A program made the position numbers and the translations under genes. The notes beneath the pieces are model-generated. The model was not told the DNA's origin and did not search any database. It saw nothing but the letters and a program-made list of their open reading frames with translations. Positions 1-10,970 of a DNA stretch of 64,000 nucleotides are shown here, piece by piece (position 1 is the first letter of the stretch; the number at the start of each line of letters is the position of its first letter). The DNA is from Pseudomonadota bacterium (GTDB lineage Bacteria > Pseudomonadota > Gammaproteobacteria > Burkholderiales > Gallionellaceae): positions 124,001 through 188,000 of the forward strand of contig JAJXVB010000002.1 of NCBI GenBank assembly GCA_021782365.1, read 5' to 3'.

Positions 1-7
1 AATTATC

Positions 8-739
8 ATGGCTGTAACAATGCGTCAAATGCTGGATGCCGGAGTTCATTTCGGTCATCAAACCCGTTTCTGGAATCCGAAGATGGCACCTTTCATCTTC
101 GGTCACCGCAACCGCATACACATCATCAATCTGGAAAAGACCGTTTCGATGTTCGCCGAAGCGGAAAACTACGTGCGCAAGCTTGCTGCAAAGAAGGGCA
201 CCATCCTTTTCGTGGCAACCAAGCGCCAGGCGCGCGAGATCCTTCAAGAGGAAGCGGCCCGCGCGAATTCCCCCTATGTGAATCACCGTTGGTTGGGCGG
301 CATGCTCACCAACTACAAGACGGTGCAGCAATCCATCAAGCGCCTGCGCGATCTCGAAGCCATCATGGCGGAAGGAACGGTAGAGGGCGTTTCCAAGAAG
401 GAATTGCTGATGATGAACCGCGAGCTCGAAAAGTTGAATCGCAGTCTGGGCGGCATCAAGGATATGGTCAATCTGCCGGACGCGATCTTCGTGATCGACG
501 TGGGCTACCAGAAGGGTGCCATCGTCGAAGCGAAGAAGCTCGGCATACCCGTGATCGGCATCGTCGATACCAACAATTCGCCGGCTGGTGTGGACTTCGT
601 GATACCCGGCAACGACGACTCCACTCAGGCGATCCGTCTTTATGCGCGCGGCATCGCGGATGCGGTGCTCGAAGGCCGCGCGCAGTCGCTGAACGAACTG
701 GTCCAACAGGTTTCGGAAGAACCGGAGCAGGCAGCTTAA
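8..739 (+). CDS. rpsB: 30S ribosomal protein S2 (uS2)
   Basis: Small-subunit ribosomal protein of 243 residues, the usual length for bacterial uS2, which binds the platform side of the 30S subunit and is needed for bS1 to join. The N-terminus [20 protein letters not shown] and the internal segments [11 protein letters not shown] and [10 protein letters not shown] are diagnostic of the family. The ATG lies only seven bases from the window edge, so its promoter and leader are outside. It heads a rpsB-tsf-pyrH-frr cluster, the standard order in Proteobacteria; a hairpin terminator separates it from tsf. Confidence 0.98.
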   Translation: MAVTMRQMLDAGVHFGHQTRFWNPKMAPFIFGHRNRIHIINLEKTVSMFAEAENYVRKLAAKKGTILFVATKRQAREILQEEAARANSPYVNHRWLGGMLTNYKTVQQSIKRLRDLEAIMAEGTVEGVSKKELLMMNRELEKLNRSLGGIKDMVNLPDAIFVIDVGYQKGAIVEAKKLGIPVIGIVDTNNSPAGVDFVIPGNDDSTQAIRLYARGIADAVLEGRAQSLNELVQQVSEEPEQAA

Positions 740-754
740 GGTCATTCGGCGCAC

Positions 755-778
755 AAAGGGGCGCAAGCCCCTTTTTTT
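755..778 (+). terminator. Intrinsic terminator between rpsB and tsf
   Basis: A hairpin with stem AAAGGGGC (755-762), loop GCAA and matching arm 767-774 runs directly into a T tract ending at 778. It lies 16 bases after the rpsB stop and 34 bases before the tsf start. In this position it is probably a partial terminator or attenuator that sets the rpsB:tsf ratio, since no clear new promoter is visible between the two genes. Confidence 0.8.
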
Positions 779-811
779 ATAGGTTTGTTATCTGAATTTT
801 AGGAGTTGAGC

Positions 812-1711
812 ATGGCAGAAATCACTGCAGGTATGGTCAAGGAATTGCGCGAGGCGACCGGCCTTGGCATGATGGAGTGCAAGAAGGCATTGGTCGAGGC
901 GAATGGCGATTTCAAGGTTGCTGAAGAGCAGTTGCGCATCAAGAGCGGCGCGAAGGCCAGCAAGGCGTCGTCGCGCGTGACGGCAGAGGGCGTGGTCAGC
1001 ACATTCATCTCGCCTGATGCAAAAACAGGTGCGGTCGTCGAAGTGAACTGCGAAACCGATTTCGTCGCGAAGAACGAAGATTTTATTGCGTTTGCAAAAC
1101 AGGTTGCCGAAACGGTGAGCCAAAACAATCCGGCCGATATCGCGGCATTGTCGGACATGAAGATCGCGAATGGCAATGAGTCCGTTGAAGAGACTCGCAA
1201 GGCGCTGGTGATGAAGCTTGGCGAAAACATCTCGGTGCGTCGTTTCGAGCGCTATGAGACTTCGACTGGAAGGCTTTCGAGCTATCTGCACGGCAGCAAG
1301 ATCGGCGTGCTGCTCAGTTTCACCGGCGGCGACGATGCGCTGGGTCGCGACATCTGCATGCACATCGCAGCCTCGAAGCCGAAGTCTGTCGATGCCTCGG
1401 GAGTGAATCAGGAAGAGATAGCCACGGAACGCCGCATCGCGATCGAGAAGGCCAAGGAATCCGGCAAGCCGGACGCGATGCTCGAGAAGATCGCCGAAGG
1501 CACCGTGCAGAAATTCCTGAAGGAAGTCACGTTGCTGGGTCAGGTCTTCGTCAAGGCGGAAGATGGCAAGCAGACCATAGAGCAGCTCCTGAAGTCCAAG
1601 GGTGCGACAGTTTCCTCATTCAGGATGTTCGTCGTGGGCGAAGGCATCGAGAAGAAGGTCGAGGACTATGCGGCGGAAGTGGCCGCAACGATCGCCGCAG
1701 CGCAGGGGTGA
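812..1711 (+). CDS. tsf: Elongation factor Ts
   Basis: Guanine nucleotide exchange factor that recycles EF-Tu-GDP to EF-Tu-GTP in the cytoplasm; 299 residues, normal length. The N-terminal UBA-like module ([20 protein letters not shown]) and the motif [13 protein letters not shown] are typical. The ATG at 812 is chosen because AGGAG stands at 801-805; a TTG six bases earlier would add three residues but lies against that ribosome binding site. pyrH follows after six bases. Confidence 0.97.
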   Translation: MAEITAGMVKELREATGLGMMECKKALVEANGDFKVAEEQLRIKSGAKASKASSRVTAEGVVSTFISPDAKTGAVVEVNCETDFVAKNEDFIAFAKQVAETVSQNNPADIAALSDMKIANGNESVEETRKALVMKLGENISVRRFERYETSTGRLSSYLHGSKIGVLLSFTGGDDALGRDICMHIAASKPKSVDASGVNQEEIATERRIAIEKAKESGKPDAMLEKIAEGTVQKFLKEVTLLGQVFVKAEDGKQTIEQLLKSKGATVSSFRMFVVGEGIEKKVEDYAAEVAATIAAAQG

Positions 1712-1717
1712 TGAGCC

Positions 1718-2437
1718 ATGGCGACGCCTGTCTATAAACGCATACTGTTGAAGCTTTCCGGCGAGGCGCTGATGGGGGATGACAGCTATGGCATCAACCG
1801 TCAGGTGATCGAGCGCATCGTCGCCGAGATTGCGGAAGTGGTTGAGATGGGCGTTCAGGTGGCTTTGGTGATCGGTGGCGGCAACATCTTCAGGGGTGTT
1901 GCTCCTGCGGCTGCCGGCATGGACAGAGCGACGGCCGACTACATGGGCATGCTGGCCACCGTGATGAATTCGATGGCGTTGCAGGATGCGATGAGCCGCG
2001 GCGGGCTGGATTGCCGGGTGCAGTCTGCCTTGAACCTGGAACAGGTTGCGGAACCTTTCATAAGAGGCAAGGCGCTGCGCTATCTGGAAGAGGGCAAGGT
2101 GGTGATATTTGCAGCCGGGATAGGCAGCCCCTTCTTCACCACGGATACTGCTGCTGCGCTACGCGGCGTCGAGATGGGAGCCGAGGTGGTGATCAAGGCG
2201 ACCAAGGTCGACGGCATCTACACGGCGGACCCCAAGAAGGATCCGCATGCGGTGCGCTACCAGTCGCTTAGTTTTTCGGAGGCGATCAGCAAGAATCTGC
2301 AGGTCATGGATGCCACCGCGCTGACGCTTTGCCGCGACCAGAAGCTGCCCATCATCGTGTTCAGCATCTTCAAGCCGGGCGCGTTAAAGCGCGTGCTGAC
2401 AGGCGAGGGCGAGGGCACGCTGGTCAGAGTCGAGTAG
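1718..2437 (+). CDS. pyrH: UMP kinase
   Basis: Hexameric amino-acid-kinase-family enzyme that phosphorylates UMP to UDP with ATP, feeding pyrimidine nucleotide synthesis. The 239-residue protein shows the phosphate-binding KLSGEAL near the N-terminus, [10 protein letters not shown] around residue 50 and the UMP/ATP-site segment [11 protein letters not shown]. It sits six bases after tsf and sixteen before frr, in the conserved translation cluster. Confidence 0.97.
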   Translation: MATPVYKRILLKLSGEALMGDDSYGINRQVIERIVAEIAEVVEMGVQVALVIGGGNIFRGVAPAAAGMDRATADYMGMLATVMNSMALQDAMSRGGLDCRVQSALNLEQVAEPFIRGKALRYLEEGKVVIFAAGIGSPFFTTDTAAALRGVEMGAEVVIKATKVDGIYTADPKKDPHAVRYQSLSFSEAISKNLQVMDATALTLCRDQKLPIIVFSIFKPGALKRVLTGEGEGTLVRVE

Positions 2438-2452
2438 TTTTGAGGAGAAAGC

Positions 2453-3010
2453 ATGATTGCTGAAATCAGGAAGGATACCGAGCAGAGAATGCGCAAGTCG
2501 CTCGATGCGCTGCGCGCCGACCTCGGCAAGATACGCACGGGCCGGGCGCACGCCGGCCTGTTGGACCACGTGATGGTCGATTATTATGGTAATCCTACGC
2601 CTGTCAATCAGGTGGCGAACATCACCCTGGTCGACGGACGCACGATAGGCGTGCAGCCCTATGAAAAGAGCATGGTGGGCAAGGTCGAGCGCGCGATACG
2701 GGATTCCGATCTGGGATTGAATCCCGCAGCAAGCGGCGACCTGATCCGCGTTCCGATGCCGATGCTGACCGAAGAGCGCCGCCGCGATCTGATCAAGCTG
2801 GTCAAGTCCGAAGGCGAGAATGCGAAGGTCGCGGTGCGCAACATACGCCGCGATGCGAACCACGGTTTGAAGGAGCTCATCAAGAAGAAGGAAATCTCGG
2901 AGGACGACGAGCGCCGCATGCAGGATGATATCCAGAAGCTCACAGACAAGTTCGTTTCCGAAATCGACCAGATGCTGTCAGCCAAAGAAGTCGATTTGAT
3001 GGCCGTGTAA
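2453..3010 (+). CDS. frr: Ribosome recycling factor
   Basis: RRF splits post-termination ribosomes together with EF-G. The 185-residue length and the segments [26 protein letters not shown] and [13 protein letters not shown] match the family along its length, covering the three-helix bundle and the small second domain. TGAGGAGAAAG ahead of the ATG is a good ribosome binding site. uppS begins one base after the stop, so the two are probably translationally coupled. Confidence 0.97.
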   Translation: MIAEIRKDTEQRMRKSLDALRADLGKIRTGRAHAGLLDHVMVDYYGNPTPVNQVANITLVDGRTIGVQPYEKSMVGKVERAIRDSDLGLNPAASGDLIRVPMPMLTEERRRDLIKLVKSEGENAKVAVRNIRRDANHGLKELIKKKEISEDDERRMQDDIQKLTDKFVSEIDQMLSAKEVDLMAV

Positions 3011-3011
3011 T

Positions 3012-3758
3012 GTGACGAGCTCAACGCTTACCATCCCCGATGTCTCGAAGATACCGCGTCACATCGCCATCATCATGGATGGCAATGGACGCTGGGCCAA
3101 GCGCAGGTTGCTGCCGCGCATCATGGGGCATCAGCGGGGTGTCGAGTCCCTGCGGATCATCGTCAAGGCCTGCCGCGAGCTCGGCGTAAAATATCTCACG
3201 GTGTTCGCCTTCAGCAGCGAGAACTGGCGTCGTCCGCCTGACGAGGTTTCATTCCTGATGTCGCTTTTCATGAAGATGCTGGAGCGCGAGGTCGCGAGCT
3301 TGCATAGCAACAACATTCGCCTGAAGATCATCGGCGAGAGGAAGCATTTCGATGAAAAGCTGCAGCGAGCCATTTCCGATGCCGAGGCGCTCACCGCAAA
3401 CAACACCGGATTGATTCTGACCATCGCCGCGAACTACGGCGGGCGCTGGGATATGATGCATGCCGTGCATGAGATGCTCCAGGAGCATCCCGAATTGGCG
3501 GACTCGTTCACCGAAGCGGATCTGCAGCCCTATCTTTCCATGGGCGATGCGCCCGAACCGGATCTCTTCATACGCACGGGAGGCGAGAAGCGCATCAGCA
3601 ATTTCATACTGTGGCAACTGGCCTATACCGAGCTCTATTTCACCGACACCCTGTGGCCCGCCTTCAATCGCCGCGCGCTGGACTTGGCCATCGCCTCCTA
3701 CCAGAACCGCGAGCGGCGCTTCGGGCGGACGAGTGATCAGCTGACGGCTGCCAAATAA
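3012..3758 (+). CDS. uppS: Isoprenyl transferase (undecaprenyl diphosphate synthase)
   Basis: Cis-prenyltransferase that elongates farnesyl diphosphate with isopentenyl diphosphate to undecaprenyl diphosphate, the lipid carrier for peptidoglycan and O-antigen. The 248-residue protein carries the catalytic IAIIMDGNGRWAKRR motif, FAFSSENWRRP, and the Mg-binding C-terminal RTGGEKRISNFILWQ. The start is a GTG at 3012, one base after the frr stop; no ATG lies upstream of the catalytic motif. cdsA starts one base after its stop. Confidence 0.96.
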   Translation: MTSSTLTIPDVSKIPRHIAIIMDGNGRWAKRRLLPRIMGHQRGVESLRIIVKACRELGVKYLTVFAFSSENWRRPPDEVSFLMSLFMKMLEREVASLHSNNIRLKIIGERKHFDEKLQRAISDAEALTANNTGLILTIAANYGGRWDMMHAVHEMLQEHPELADSFTEADLQPYLSMGDAPEPDLFIRTGGEKRISNFILWQLAYTELYFTDTLWPAFNRRALDLAIASYQNRERRFGRTSDQLTAAK

Positions 3759-3759
3759 G

Positions 3760-4551
3760 ATGCTCAAGTCCAGAATCATCACTGCCGTCATTCTGCTGCT
3801 GCTCTTGTTGCTCGTGCTGTTCGCGCTGCCCGGCAGCGGGTGGACTCTCGCAGTGATGCTGCTGGTGATGCAGGGAGTGGTCGAATGGTCGAGGCTTTCG
3901 AAGCTTACCCGTGCGCAGACCTTCATCTACGCGATACTCACGCTGCTCTTCATGGGCGCGATGATCGTGCGCGGCTTTCCTCATCAGTGGGCATATGCCG
4001 TGTCCATCCTGTTCTGGGTCTTCATTGTGCCCGTCTGGATGGTCAAAGGTTTCAAGGTCGAAAACCGTCTGGCCATGTGTTTGACAGGATGGGCGGTCCT
4101 ACTGCCCACCGGATTGGCGATGCTGGATTTGCGTAGCTTGAGCCCGTGGCTGTTGCTGCTTGCGATGAGCCTCGTCTGGGTTGCGGATATCGGCGCCTAT
4201 TTTTCAGGCCGCAGATTCGGCAAGCACAAGCTCGCGCCCGCCATCAGCCCCGGAAAAACCTGGGAAGGGGTGATGGGCGCCGTGCTTTGCACAGCCCTTT
4301 ATGCCTTGATCGTCTGGTATGGGATGGGCTCAAGGTTTGTCGTTCCCTCTTTGGCTATCGTCCTGCCCGCGATCCTTGTCTGGGTTGCGCTGTCTGTGAT
4401 CGGCGATCTTTTCGAGTCCTTGATCAAGCGCCACGCGGGCGTGAAGGACAGCGGTTCATTGCTGCCGGGGCACGGCGGCCTTTTGGATCGCATCGATGCC
4501 CTGACTTCGACATTGCCGCTTGCGGCGATGGCCTTGCTGACCTGGGGATGA
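3760..4551 (+). CDS. cdsA: Phosphatidate cytidylyltransferase
   Basis: Integral inner-membrane enzyme making CDP-diacylglycerol from phosphatidic acid and CTP, the branch point for all phospholipids. The 263 residues are mostly hydrophobic helices; the C-terminal CDP-diglyceride synthetase signature is present as [17 protein letters not shown] followed by [15 protein letters not shown]. It lies one base after uppS and one base before dxr, the usual uppS-cdsA-dxr-rseP-bamA order. Confidence 0.96.
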   Translation: MLKSRIITAVILLLLLLLVLFALPGSGWTLAVMLLVMQGVVEWSRLSKLTRAQTFIYAILTLLFMGAMIVRGFPHQWAYAVSILFWVFIVPVWMVKGFKVENRLAMCLTGWAVLLPTGLAMLDLRSLSPWLLLLAMSLVWVADIGAYFSGRRFGKHKLAPAISPGKTWEGVMGAVLCTALYALIVWYGMGSRFVVPSLAIVLPAILVWVALSVIGDLFESLIKRHAGVKDSGSLLPGHGGLLDRIDALTSTLPLAAMALLTWG

Positions 4552-4552
4552 C

Positions 4553-5734
4553 ATGCAATTTCTCACGATACTGGGATCGACAGGAAGCATAGGCACCAGC
4601 ACCTTGGATGTGGTGTCGCGTCATCCCGACAGATACCGCGTCGTCGCGCTGACTGCAAACAAGCAGGTCGATTTGTTGTACAGGCAGTGCGTCGAATTCA
4701 AGCCTGTCTATGCGGTCTTGCTCGACGAAGCCGCCGCATTGCAGCTTTCCGCGATGCTTGCTCAAGCGGGGCTGAAGACCCAGGTGCTGTGCGGTTTGGA
4801 TGCGCTGGAAGGCGTCTGTACTCTGCCGGAGGTGGATACGGTGATGGCCGCCATCGTCGGGGCGGCAGGCTTGCGGCCCACGCTTGCCGCGGCTCATGCG
4901 GGCAAGAAGATACTCCTGGCGAACAAGGAAACGCTGGTGATGGCGGGCAATGTGTTCATGGATGCGGTGCGTGCGAGCGGCTCCGCGTTGCTGCCGATCG
5001 ACAGCGAGCACAACGCGATCTTCCAGGCATTGCCGCATGACTATCGAGGAGACATGGAGAGCTCGGGCGTTTCCCGCATATTGCTGACCGCATCGGGAGG
5101 GCCTTTTAGGAAGACTTCTTTTGAGGATCTTCAGCGGGTCACGCCGGACGAGGCGTGCGCACATCCCAACTGGTCGATGGGGCGCAAGATTTCGGTGGAC
5201 TCCGCGAGCATGATGAACAAGGGGCTTGAAGTCATCGAGGCGCACTGGCTTTTCAACGTTGCGGCCGAGAACATACAGGTCGTGGTTCATCCGCAGAGCG
5301 TGATTCATTCACTGGTACAATACATAGACGGCTCCGTGATCGCACAGCTCGGCAATCCTGACATGCGCACGCCGATTGCCTATGGGCTTGCGTATCCCGA
5401 GCGCATCGCGTCCGGTGTGGCCTCGCTCGATCTTTTCAAGGTCGCGAGGCTGGATTTTGCAGAGCCCGATTTCGAGCGCTTCCCATGCCTTGCGTTGGCC
5501 TATGATGCCCTGAAGGCAGCCGGTACGGCGCCTGCCGTGCTGAATGCCGCGAATGAAGTTGCCGTCGCGGCATTTCTGAATCGCGAAATTTCATTCCTTT
5601 CCATCGCCCGCGTGATTGAATCCGTGCTGGAACTTCTGCCAGTCGAGAACGTTACCTGCCTCGAGGATGTGCTCGAGGCAGACGCCAGTGCGCGCCGCAC
5701 TGCCATCCAACAAGTTATGCGATTTAGCCTATGA
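4553..5734 (+). CDS. dxr: 1-deoxy-D-xylulose 5-phosphate reductoisomerase
   Basis: Second enzyme of the MEP isoprenoid pathway: NADPH-dependent conversion of DXP to MEP. The 393-residue protein begins with the nucleotide-binding [16 protein letters not shown], then has [12 protein letters not shown], the metal-binding segment [14 protein letters not shown], and the substrate loop [20 protein letters not shown]. Its stop overlaps the rseP start by four bases. It supplies precursors for the undecaprenyl diphosphate made by uppS two genes upstream. Confidence 0.97.
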   Translation: MQFLTILGSTGSIGTSTLDVVSRHPDRYRVVALTANKQVDLLYRQCVEFKPVYAVLLDEAAALQLSAMLAQAGLKTQVLCGLDALEGVCTLPEVDTVMAAIVGAAGLRPTLAAAHAGKKILLANKETLVMAGNVFMDAVRASGSALLPIDSEHNAIFQALPHDYRGDMESSGVSRILLTASGGPFRKTSFEDLQRVTPDEACAHPNWSMGRKISVDSASMMNKGLEVIEAHWLFNVAAENIQVVVHPQSVIHSLVQYIDGSVIAQLGNPDMRTPIAYGLAYPERIASGVASLDLFKVARLDFAEPDFERFPCLALAYDALKAAGTAPAVLNAANEVAVAAFLNREISFLSIARVIESVLELLPVENVTCLEDVLEADASARRTAIQQVMRFSL

Positions 5735-7086
5735 TGACCTTGTTTGCATTTGTCGTTGCAGTGGTGCTGCTCGTGATGTTTCACGAATATGGACACTACT
5801 GGGTTGCGCGCCGCTGCGGCGTGAAGGTGCTGGTCTTCTCGCTGGGCTTCGGAAAGGTGATATACCGAAAGCGCTTTGCAAATTCAGACACCGAATGGGT
5901 GATCTCCGCGATTCCTCTTGGCGGCTATGTGAAGATGCTGGACGAACGCGAAGGCGAGGTGGCGCCTGAAGAATTGCATAGGGCATTCAACCGCAAGCCT
6001 GTCCTGCAGCGCATGGCGATCGTCGTGGCAGGCCCCATCGCGAACTTCATCCTCGCGATACTGCTTTACTGGGTATTGTTCATGCACGGCATAGAAGGGC
6101 TGAAACCCGTGTTGGGCAATGTGCCGCAAGGCACGCCAGCCGCGCTGGCCGAGATGCACAAGGGAGAGCGGATACTGAGCGTCAACGGGACAGTCATCCC
6201 GAGTTGGCAGGAATTGCGCTGGGCGTTGATGACAGAGGCGCTGAAGTCGAACCGCGAGGTGGATGTGGAAGCGAGCTTGGACAATGCGATCCTGCATCAT
6301 CAGCTCGACATGAGCGGAATCTCGATCAAGGATCTGGAAGGCGACTTTCTCGAAAAGCTGGGATTGCATTCGGAACAGCCTTCGATTTCCCCCGTGATCG
6401 GCATGCTGACCGAGAAGGGGGTGGCAAGACAGGCTGGTTTGCGGGAGGGGGATTTGATCCTGAGCGCGAATGGTGTTCCCGTGCATGACTGGGAACAGAT
6501 GGTTGAACTGGTGCGCGCGAGCCCCAAGCGTTCGATAAGGATGGATGTGCGGCGCGGGCAACAGACCTTGAGCTTCGATGTGATACCGGAAGCCATTGTC
6601 GAATCGGGGAAGACGATAGGAAGGATAGGCGCAGCCCCCAAGTTTGACGAGAAGGCGTGGCAGGAAGTGGTCACGACGGTAAGCTATGGTCCGCTGGATG
6701 CGATGCGCCAGTCGTTTTCCAAGACCTGGGAGACTTCCGTCATCAGCCTGAAGATGCTGGGCAAGATGGTGGTAGGCGAAGTGTCCGTTAAAAATCTGAG
6801 CGGCCCGGTTACGATCGCGGATTATGCCGGACAGTCCGCGCACATGGGGGTGATCGCCTATCTCGGATTCCTTGCATTGATCAGCATCAGTCTGGGTGTA
6901 TTGAATTTGTTGCCCGTTCCATTATTGGATGGCGGACACTTGCTGTATTATGTCGCCGAATCGGTCAAGGGCAGTCCGGTGTCCGAGAGGGCATGGGAGA
7001 ACGGCCAGAAAATCGGCATCGCGTTGCTCGGCACGTTGATGGTTCTTGCTTTTTATAACGATATTAATCGCCTCATCTCAGGTTAG
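5731..7086 (+). CDS. rseP: RIP metalloprotease RseP
   Basis: Site-2 intramembrane zinc protease that cleaves RseA and other single-pass substrates, releasing the sigma-E envelope stress response. Visible are the zinc-site HEYGH at about residues 18-22 in the first membrane helix, two PDZ regions (about 115-200 and 205-290), and the C-terminal metal-ligand motif [13 protein letters not shown]. The length of 451 matches the family. The start overlaps the dxr stop (ATGATGA); a second ATG follows immediately, so the exact start is ambiguous by one codon. Confidence 0.96.
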   Translation: MMTLFAFVVAVVLLVMFHEYGHYWVARRCGVKVLVFSLGFGKVIYRKRFANSDTEWVISAIPLGGYVKMLDEREGEVAPEELHRAFNRKPVLQRMAIVVAGPIANFILAILLYWVLFMHGIEGLKPVLGNVPQGTPAALAEMHKGERILSVNGTVIPSWQELRWALMTEALKSNREVDVEASLDNAILHHQLDMSGISIKDLEGDFLEKLGLHSEQPSISPVIGMLTEKGVARQAGLREGDLILSANGVPVHDWEQMVELVRASPKRSIRMDVRRGQQTLSFDVIPEAIVESGKTIGRIGAAPKFDEKAWQEVVTTVSYGPLDAMRQSFSKTWETSVISLKMLGKMVVGEVSVKNLSGPVTIADYAGQSAHMGVIAYLGFLALISISLGVLNLLPVPLLDGGHLLYYVAESVKGSPVSERAWENGQKIGIALLGTLMVLAFYNDINRLISG

Positions 7087-7092
7087 CAATAA

Positions 7093-9378
7093 ATGAATAA
7101 GACAAGACTTGCTGGAATACTCTCGCTGTTATTCGTCTCGCCGGCTTGGGCGATCACGCCTTTTACCGTGAAGGACATACGCGTTGAAGGGATACAGCGC
7201 ACCGAAGCGGGAACGGTGTTCAGTTACCTTCCGGTCAAGGTGGGCGACACGATGGATGACGAGAAGGCGAAAGCCGCGATTCATGCATTGTATGGAACCG
7301 GATTCTTCAAGGATGTCAGGCTCGAAGTCGAACAGGGCGTGCTGATCGTGCTGGTGCGCGAGCGTCCCACCATCGCAAGCATAGAAGTCAACGGCGTCAA
7401 ATCCTTCTCCAAGGATCAGCTCAAGGAAAACATGAAATTCGCAGGCCTGGTCGAGGCGCACATCTTCGACAAGGGCGCGCTGGAAAAGGCGGTGCACGAC
7501 CTTAAGATGCAATATATCGCCAGAGGAAAGTACGGCGTTTCAGTGACCACCAAGGTGACCAAGCTCGAGCGCAATCGCGTGAGCATCGTGTTCGACGTGG
7601 ACGAGGGAGAGACATCCAAGATCAGGCAGATCAACATCATCGGCAACAAGGCTTATCCCGAATCGGACCTTGTGGGCCTGATGAAACTGAGCACGCCGAC
7701 CTGGTTGAGTTTCCTGACCAAGAACGACCAGTATTCAAAGCAGAAATTGTCGGCCGACCTCGAGACGCTGCGCTCGTACTACATGGACAGCGGCTATCTC
7801 GAGTACAACATCAATTCCACGCAGATCTCGATCACGCCGGACAAGAAGGATGTCTATATCACGATCAACGAGACGGAAGGCGACAAATACAAGGTTTCCA
7901 AGGTTGAGGTCACCGGCAATACCCTGATCTCCCAGGCCGAAATGGACAAGCTGATCAAGATCAAGCCGAACGACACCTTTTCGCGCAAGGCGCTGACCGA
8001 CACCACCAAGATGATAGGCGAGCGCCTGGCGGAAGAGGGTTATGCCTTTGCGAACATCAATGCGAATCCGGATGTTGACAAGGAAAAGCATGAGGTGTCC
8101 TTCAATTTCGTGGTCGATCCGGGGCATCGCGTGTATGTGCGCCACATCAACATCACCGGAAATTCAAAGACGCGCGATGAAGTGATACGCCGCGAATTCC
8201 GCCAGGTTGAGAACTCCTGGTTTGATTCGACGAAGGTCAAGAAATCCAAGCAGCGCACGGACCGTCTGGGTTATTTCTCGGAGGTCAACATCGAGACTCC
8301 CGCGGTTCAGGGAACTGCGGACCAGCTGGACGTCAACGTGTCCGTGAAGGAGCAGTCCACGGGCAGCTTCACGATAGGCGCCGGCGTCAACAGCGGAGAA
8401 GGGCTGGTTTTGTCTGGCGGCGTATCGCAGACCAACCTGTTCGGCAGTGGAAACACGCTGTCCTTGCAGCTCAACACGAGCCAGATCAACCAGAACATCT
8501 CGCTTTCCTATACCAATCCTTATTACACCGAGGAAGGGCTCAGCCGGGGCTTTGACATTTACAAGAACGTGATCAACACCACGAGCATTGCATTGAGCGC
8601 GTTCACCTCGGATACCTTGGGCGCAGGCATACGCTATGTCGTGCCGATCAGCGAGGACCAGTTCATCAAATTCGGCACCTCGGTCGAACAGACGACGATC
8701 GGGCTGACCAGCCTGAGCCCTATCAGCTATGTCAATTACGTGAACACGTTCGGCGGCACGAACAGCACGGTTCTGACGACGCTGGGCTGGGGAAGCGACA
8801 CGCGAGACAGCGCGATATACACCACGCAGGGCATGATGCAGAACGCCTATACGGAAATTGCGCTTCCCGTGATGGACATGCGCTACTACAAGCTGAATTA
8901 TAATAACCAGTGGTTTTACCCGATCAACGCAGACTGGACATTCATGACCAATGCGATGCTGGGCTACGGCAACGGCTATGGCGGGAAAGAGCTGCCCTTC
9001 TTCAAGAATTTTTATGCGGGTGGTGTTGGGTCCGTGCGGGGCTACCAGATCAACTCTCTTGGACCGCGCGATTCGACCGATTTGCCGGTCGGCGGTTCGC
9101 GTATGGGGATTGCGAGCATGGAGCTGATGACGCCTATGCCGGGCGTCAAGGACAAATCGGTGCGCGTGAGCGGTTTCATCGATTCGGGTATCGTCTCGGG
9201 CTATGTCGCCAATCAGGGATATTTGCCCGGCACTGCGGGCATGCGCTACTCTGCGGGTATTGCGGTGACCTGGATGTCTCCGATGGGTCCTTTGAAGCTG
9301 AGCTATGCAAGGCCTTTGAATGCGCAACCTCAGGACATGCTTCAGGCTTTCCAGTTCACCATGGGTTCGATGTTCTGA
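7093..9378 (+). CDS. bamA: Outer membrane assembly factor BamA
   Basis: Central Omp85 subunit of the BAM complex that folds beta-barrel proteins into the outer membrane. The 761-residue precursor has a Sec signal peptide ending SPAWA near residue 20, five POTRA repeats (about 22-420), and a C-terminal 16-strand barrel. The barrel contains the lid-loop VRGY motif (SVRGYQINSLGP) and ends in an aromatic residue (GSMF), as needed for BAM recognition. It sits between rseP and skp. Confidence 0.97.
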   Translation: MNKTRLAGILSLLFVSPAWAITPFTVKDIRVEGIQRTEAGTVFSYLPVKVGDTMDDEKAKAAIHALYGTGFFKDVRLEVEQGVLIVLVRERPTIASIEVNGVKSFSKDQLKENMKFAGLVEAHIFDKGALEKAVHDLKMQYIARGKYGVSVTTKVTKLERNRVSIVFDVDEGETSKIRQINIIGNKAYPESDLVGLMKLSTPTWLSFLTKNDQYSKQKLSADLETLRSYYMDSGYLEYNINSTQISITPDKKDVYITINETEGDKYKVSKVEVTGNTLISQAEMDKLIKIKPNDTFSRKALTDTTKMIGERLAEEGYAFANINANPDVDKEKHEVSFNFVVDPGHRVYVRHINITGNSKTRDEVIRREFRQVENSWFDSTKVKKSKQRTDRLGYFSEVNIETPAVQGTADQLDVNVSVKEQSTGSFTIGAGVNSGEGLVLSGGVSQTNLFGSGNTLSLQLNTSQINQNISLSYTNPYYTEEGLSRGFDIYKNVINTTSIALSAFTSDTLGAGIRYVVPISEDQFIKFGTSVEQTTIGLTSLSPISYVNYVNTFGGTNSTVLTTLGWGSDTRDSAIYTTQGMMQNAYTEIALPVMDMRYYKLNYNNQWFYPINADWTFMTNAMLGYGNGYGGKELPFFKNFYAGGVGSVRGYQINSLGPRDSTDLPVGGSRMGIASMELMTPMPGVKDKSVRVSGFIDSGIVSGYVANQGYLPGTAGMRYSAGIAVTWMSPMGPLKLSYARPLNAQPQDMLQAFQFTMGSMF

Positions 9379-9420
9379 TGCCGGCATGATTTGACGGCGA
9401 CGATTAAAGAGGTGGGAGCG

Positions 9421-9930
9421 ATGAAAAAGAAAATCTGTTTGCTTTTTGCAGGCCTCATGTGCGCAGGTTCTGCGCTGGCCGGCGATTTCAAGGTAGGCGT
9501 AGTCGATACCGAGCGCATTCTGAGGGAATCGGTGCCCGCGATCGCGGCCGAGAAGAAGATCGAAAAGGAATTCTCCGGCCGTGATCAGGAGATCAAGAAG
9601 GAAATGAAGCAGGCCAAGGATCTGCAGCTCCTGCTGGACAAGGATTCGGGAGCCTTGAGCGAAGTGGACAGGCGTAACAAGGAGCGCGAGCTGAATGCGC
9701 TGAATGTCAATCTGCAGCGTCTGCAGCGCGAATTTCGCGAGGACTTGAGCCTGCGCAAGAACGAGGAATTGGCGGTCGTGCTCGAGCGCGCCAACAAGGC
9801 GATACAGGCGATTGCGGAATCCGAAAAATACGACCTGATCCTTCAGGAGGCCGTCTACCGCAATCCCAAGATCGACATTACCGACAAGGTGATCAAGAGC
9901 CTAGCCTCGGACAAGGCCGACAGCAAATAG
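9421..9930 (+). CDS. skp: Periplasmic chaperone Skp (OmpH family)
   Basis: Small periplasmic holdase that carries unfolded outer-membrane proteins to BamA. The ATG at 9421 is chosen because it gives a clear signal peptide (MKKKICLLFAGLMCAGSALA) and is preceded by GGTGGGAG; an in-frame TTG thirty bases earlier has neither. The 169-residue product has the charged alpha-helical centre (about 50-130) that forms the Skp tentacles. Its TAG stop overlaps the lpxD GTG start by one base. Confidence 0.93.
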   Translation: MKKKICLLFAGLMCAGSALAGDFKVGVVDTERILRESVPAIAAEKKIEKEFSGRDQEIKKEMKQAKDLQLLLDKDSGALSEVDRRNKERELNALNVNLQRLQREFREDLSLRKNEELAVVLERANKAIQAIAESEKYDLILQEAVYRNPKIDITDKVIKSLASDKADSK

Positions 9931-10970
9931 TGGCTTATACCCTGGCACAGATTGCGGCGCGTTTGGGCGGCCGCGTACTCGGCGATGCGGAAATTGAAGT
10001 CGCTCAGGTTGCCACACTCGAAGAGGCTGCTTCGAACGAAATCAGCTTTCTTGCAAACAGCAGGTACAGAAGCAGGCTCTCGGCGACCAGGTCAGGTGCG
10101 GTGATATTGTCAGAAGCGGATGCCGATGCGACGGATTTGCCGCGCATCGTTTCATCCAATCCCTATGCCTATTTTGCAAAGGTCTCCGCACTTCTGAATC
10201 CGTCTCCCAGGGTTTTGCCAGGGGTGCATCCGCATGCGGTCGTGTCAATTGACGCCACGATAGATCCGACGGCATGCATCGCGGCGACGGCGGTCATAGG
10301 TTCGGGCGCCGTGATAGGCGCGCATTCCGTGATCGGCGAGGGCTGCTTCATAGGCGACAGGACGGTTGTGGGCGTTGGCGTGCACTTGAATCCGCGCGTG
10401 GTGGTCTACCACGATTGCGTGCTTGGCGACAACCTGATCGCCCATTCAGGAGCGGTGATAGGTGCAGATGGCTTTGGCTTTGCGATGGAGGAAAGACGCT
10501 GGCTCAAGATTCCGCAGATCGGGCGGGTCGTGATCGGCAAGGATGTCGAGATAGGCGCGAACACGACGATAGACAGGGGCGCGCTTGACGATACCGTGAT
10601 CGAAGACGGGGTGAAGCTCGACAACCAGATTCAGATCGCGCATAACGTGAAGATCGGTGCGCACACGGCGATTGCAGGATGCGTGGGGATTGCGGGCAGC
10701 ACGACGATAGGGAAGCGTTGCCAGATAGGCGGAAGTGCGGGGATACTGGGGCATCTCGAAATCGCTGACGACGTCACGATCGCATCCTTCACCCTGATCG
10801 GAAAATCAATACATGAAGCGGGTTCCTATGCTGCAATCTATCCCTTCGGGAAAACCGAGGACTGGCGCAAGAATGCCGTTCATTTGCGGCATCTGGACGA
10901 GATGAACCGGCGCATCAAGAAACTGGAGCAGGAATTGGCTAAACAGGAATCGTTAAAGGATCAAAGATGA
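9930..10970 (+). CDS. lpxD: UDP-3-O-(3-hydroxyacyl)glucosamine N-acyltransferase
   Basis: Third step of lipid A synthesis, transferring a 3-hydroxyacyl chain from ACP to the 2-amino group. The 346-residue protein has the N-terminal uridine-binding domain, a long left-handed beta-helix of hexapeptide repeats from about residue 100, the conserved IGADGFGFA segment and the catalytic-region histidine in [15 protein letters not shown]. The start is a GTG overlapping the skp stop by one base. Its stop overlaps the fabZ ATG. Confidence 0.96.
   Translation: MAYTLAQIAARLGGRVLGDAEIEVAQVATLEEAASNEISFLANSRYRSRLSATRSGAVILSEADADATDLPRIVSSNPYAYFAKVSALLNPSPRVLPGVHPHAVVSIDATIDPTACIAATAVIGSGAVIGAHSVIGEGCFIGDRTVVGVGVHLNPRVVVYHDCVLGDNLIAHSGAVIGADGFGFAMEERRWLKIPQIGRVVIGKDVEIGANTTIDRGALDDTVIEDGVKLDNQIQIAHNVKIGAHTAIAGCVGIAGSTTIGKRCQIGGSAGILGHLEIADDVTIASFTLIGKSIHEAGSYAAIYPFGKTEDWRKNAVHLRHLDEMNRRIKKLEQELAKQESLKDQR

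Noticed and set aside
8164-9387. 407-codon minus-strand reading frame within bamA
   Set aside because: Composition typical of an antisense shadow; bamA is complete and diagnostic on the other strand.
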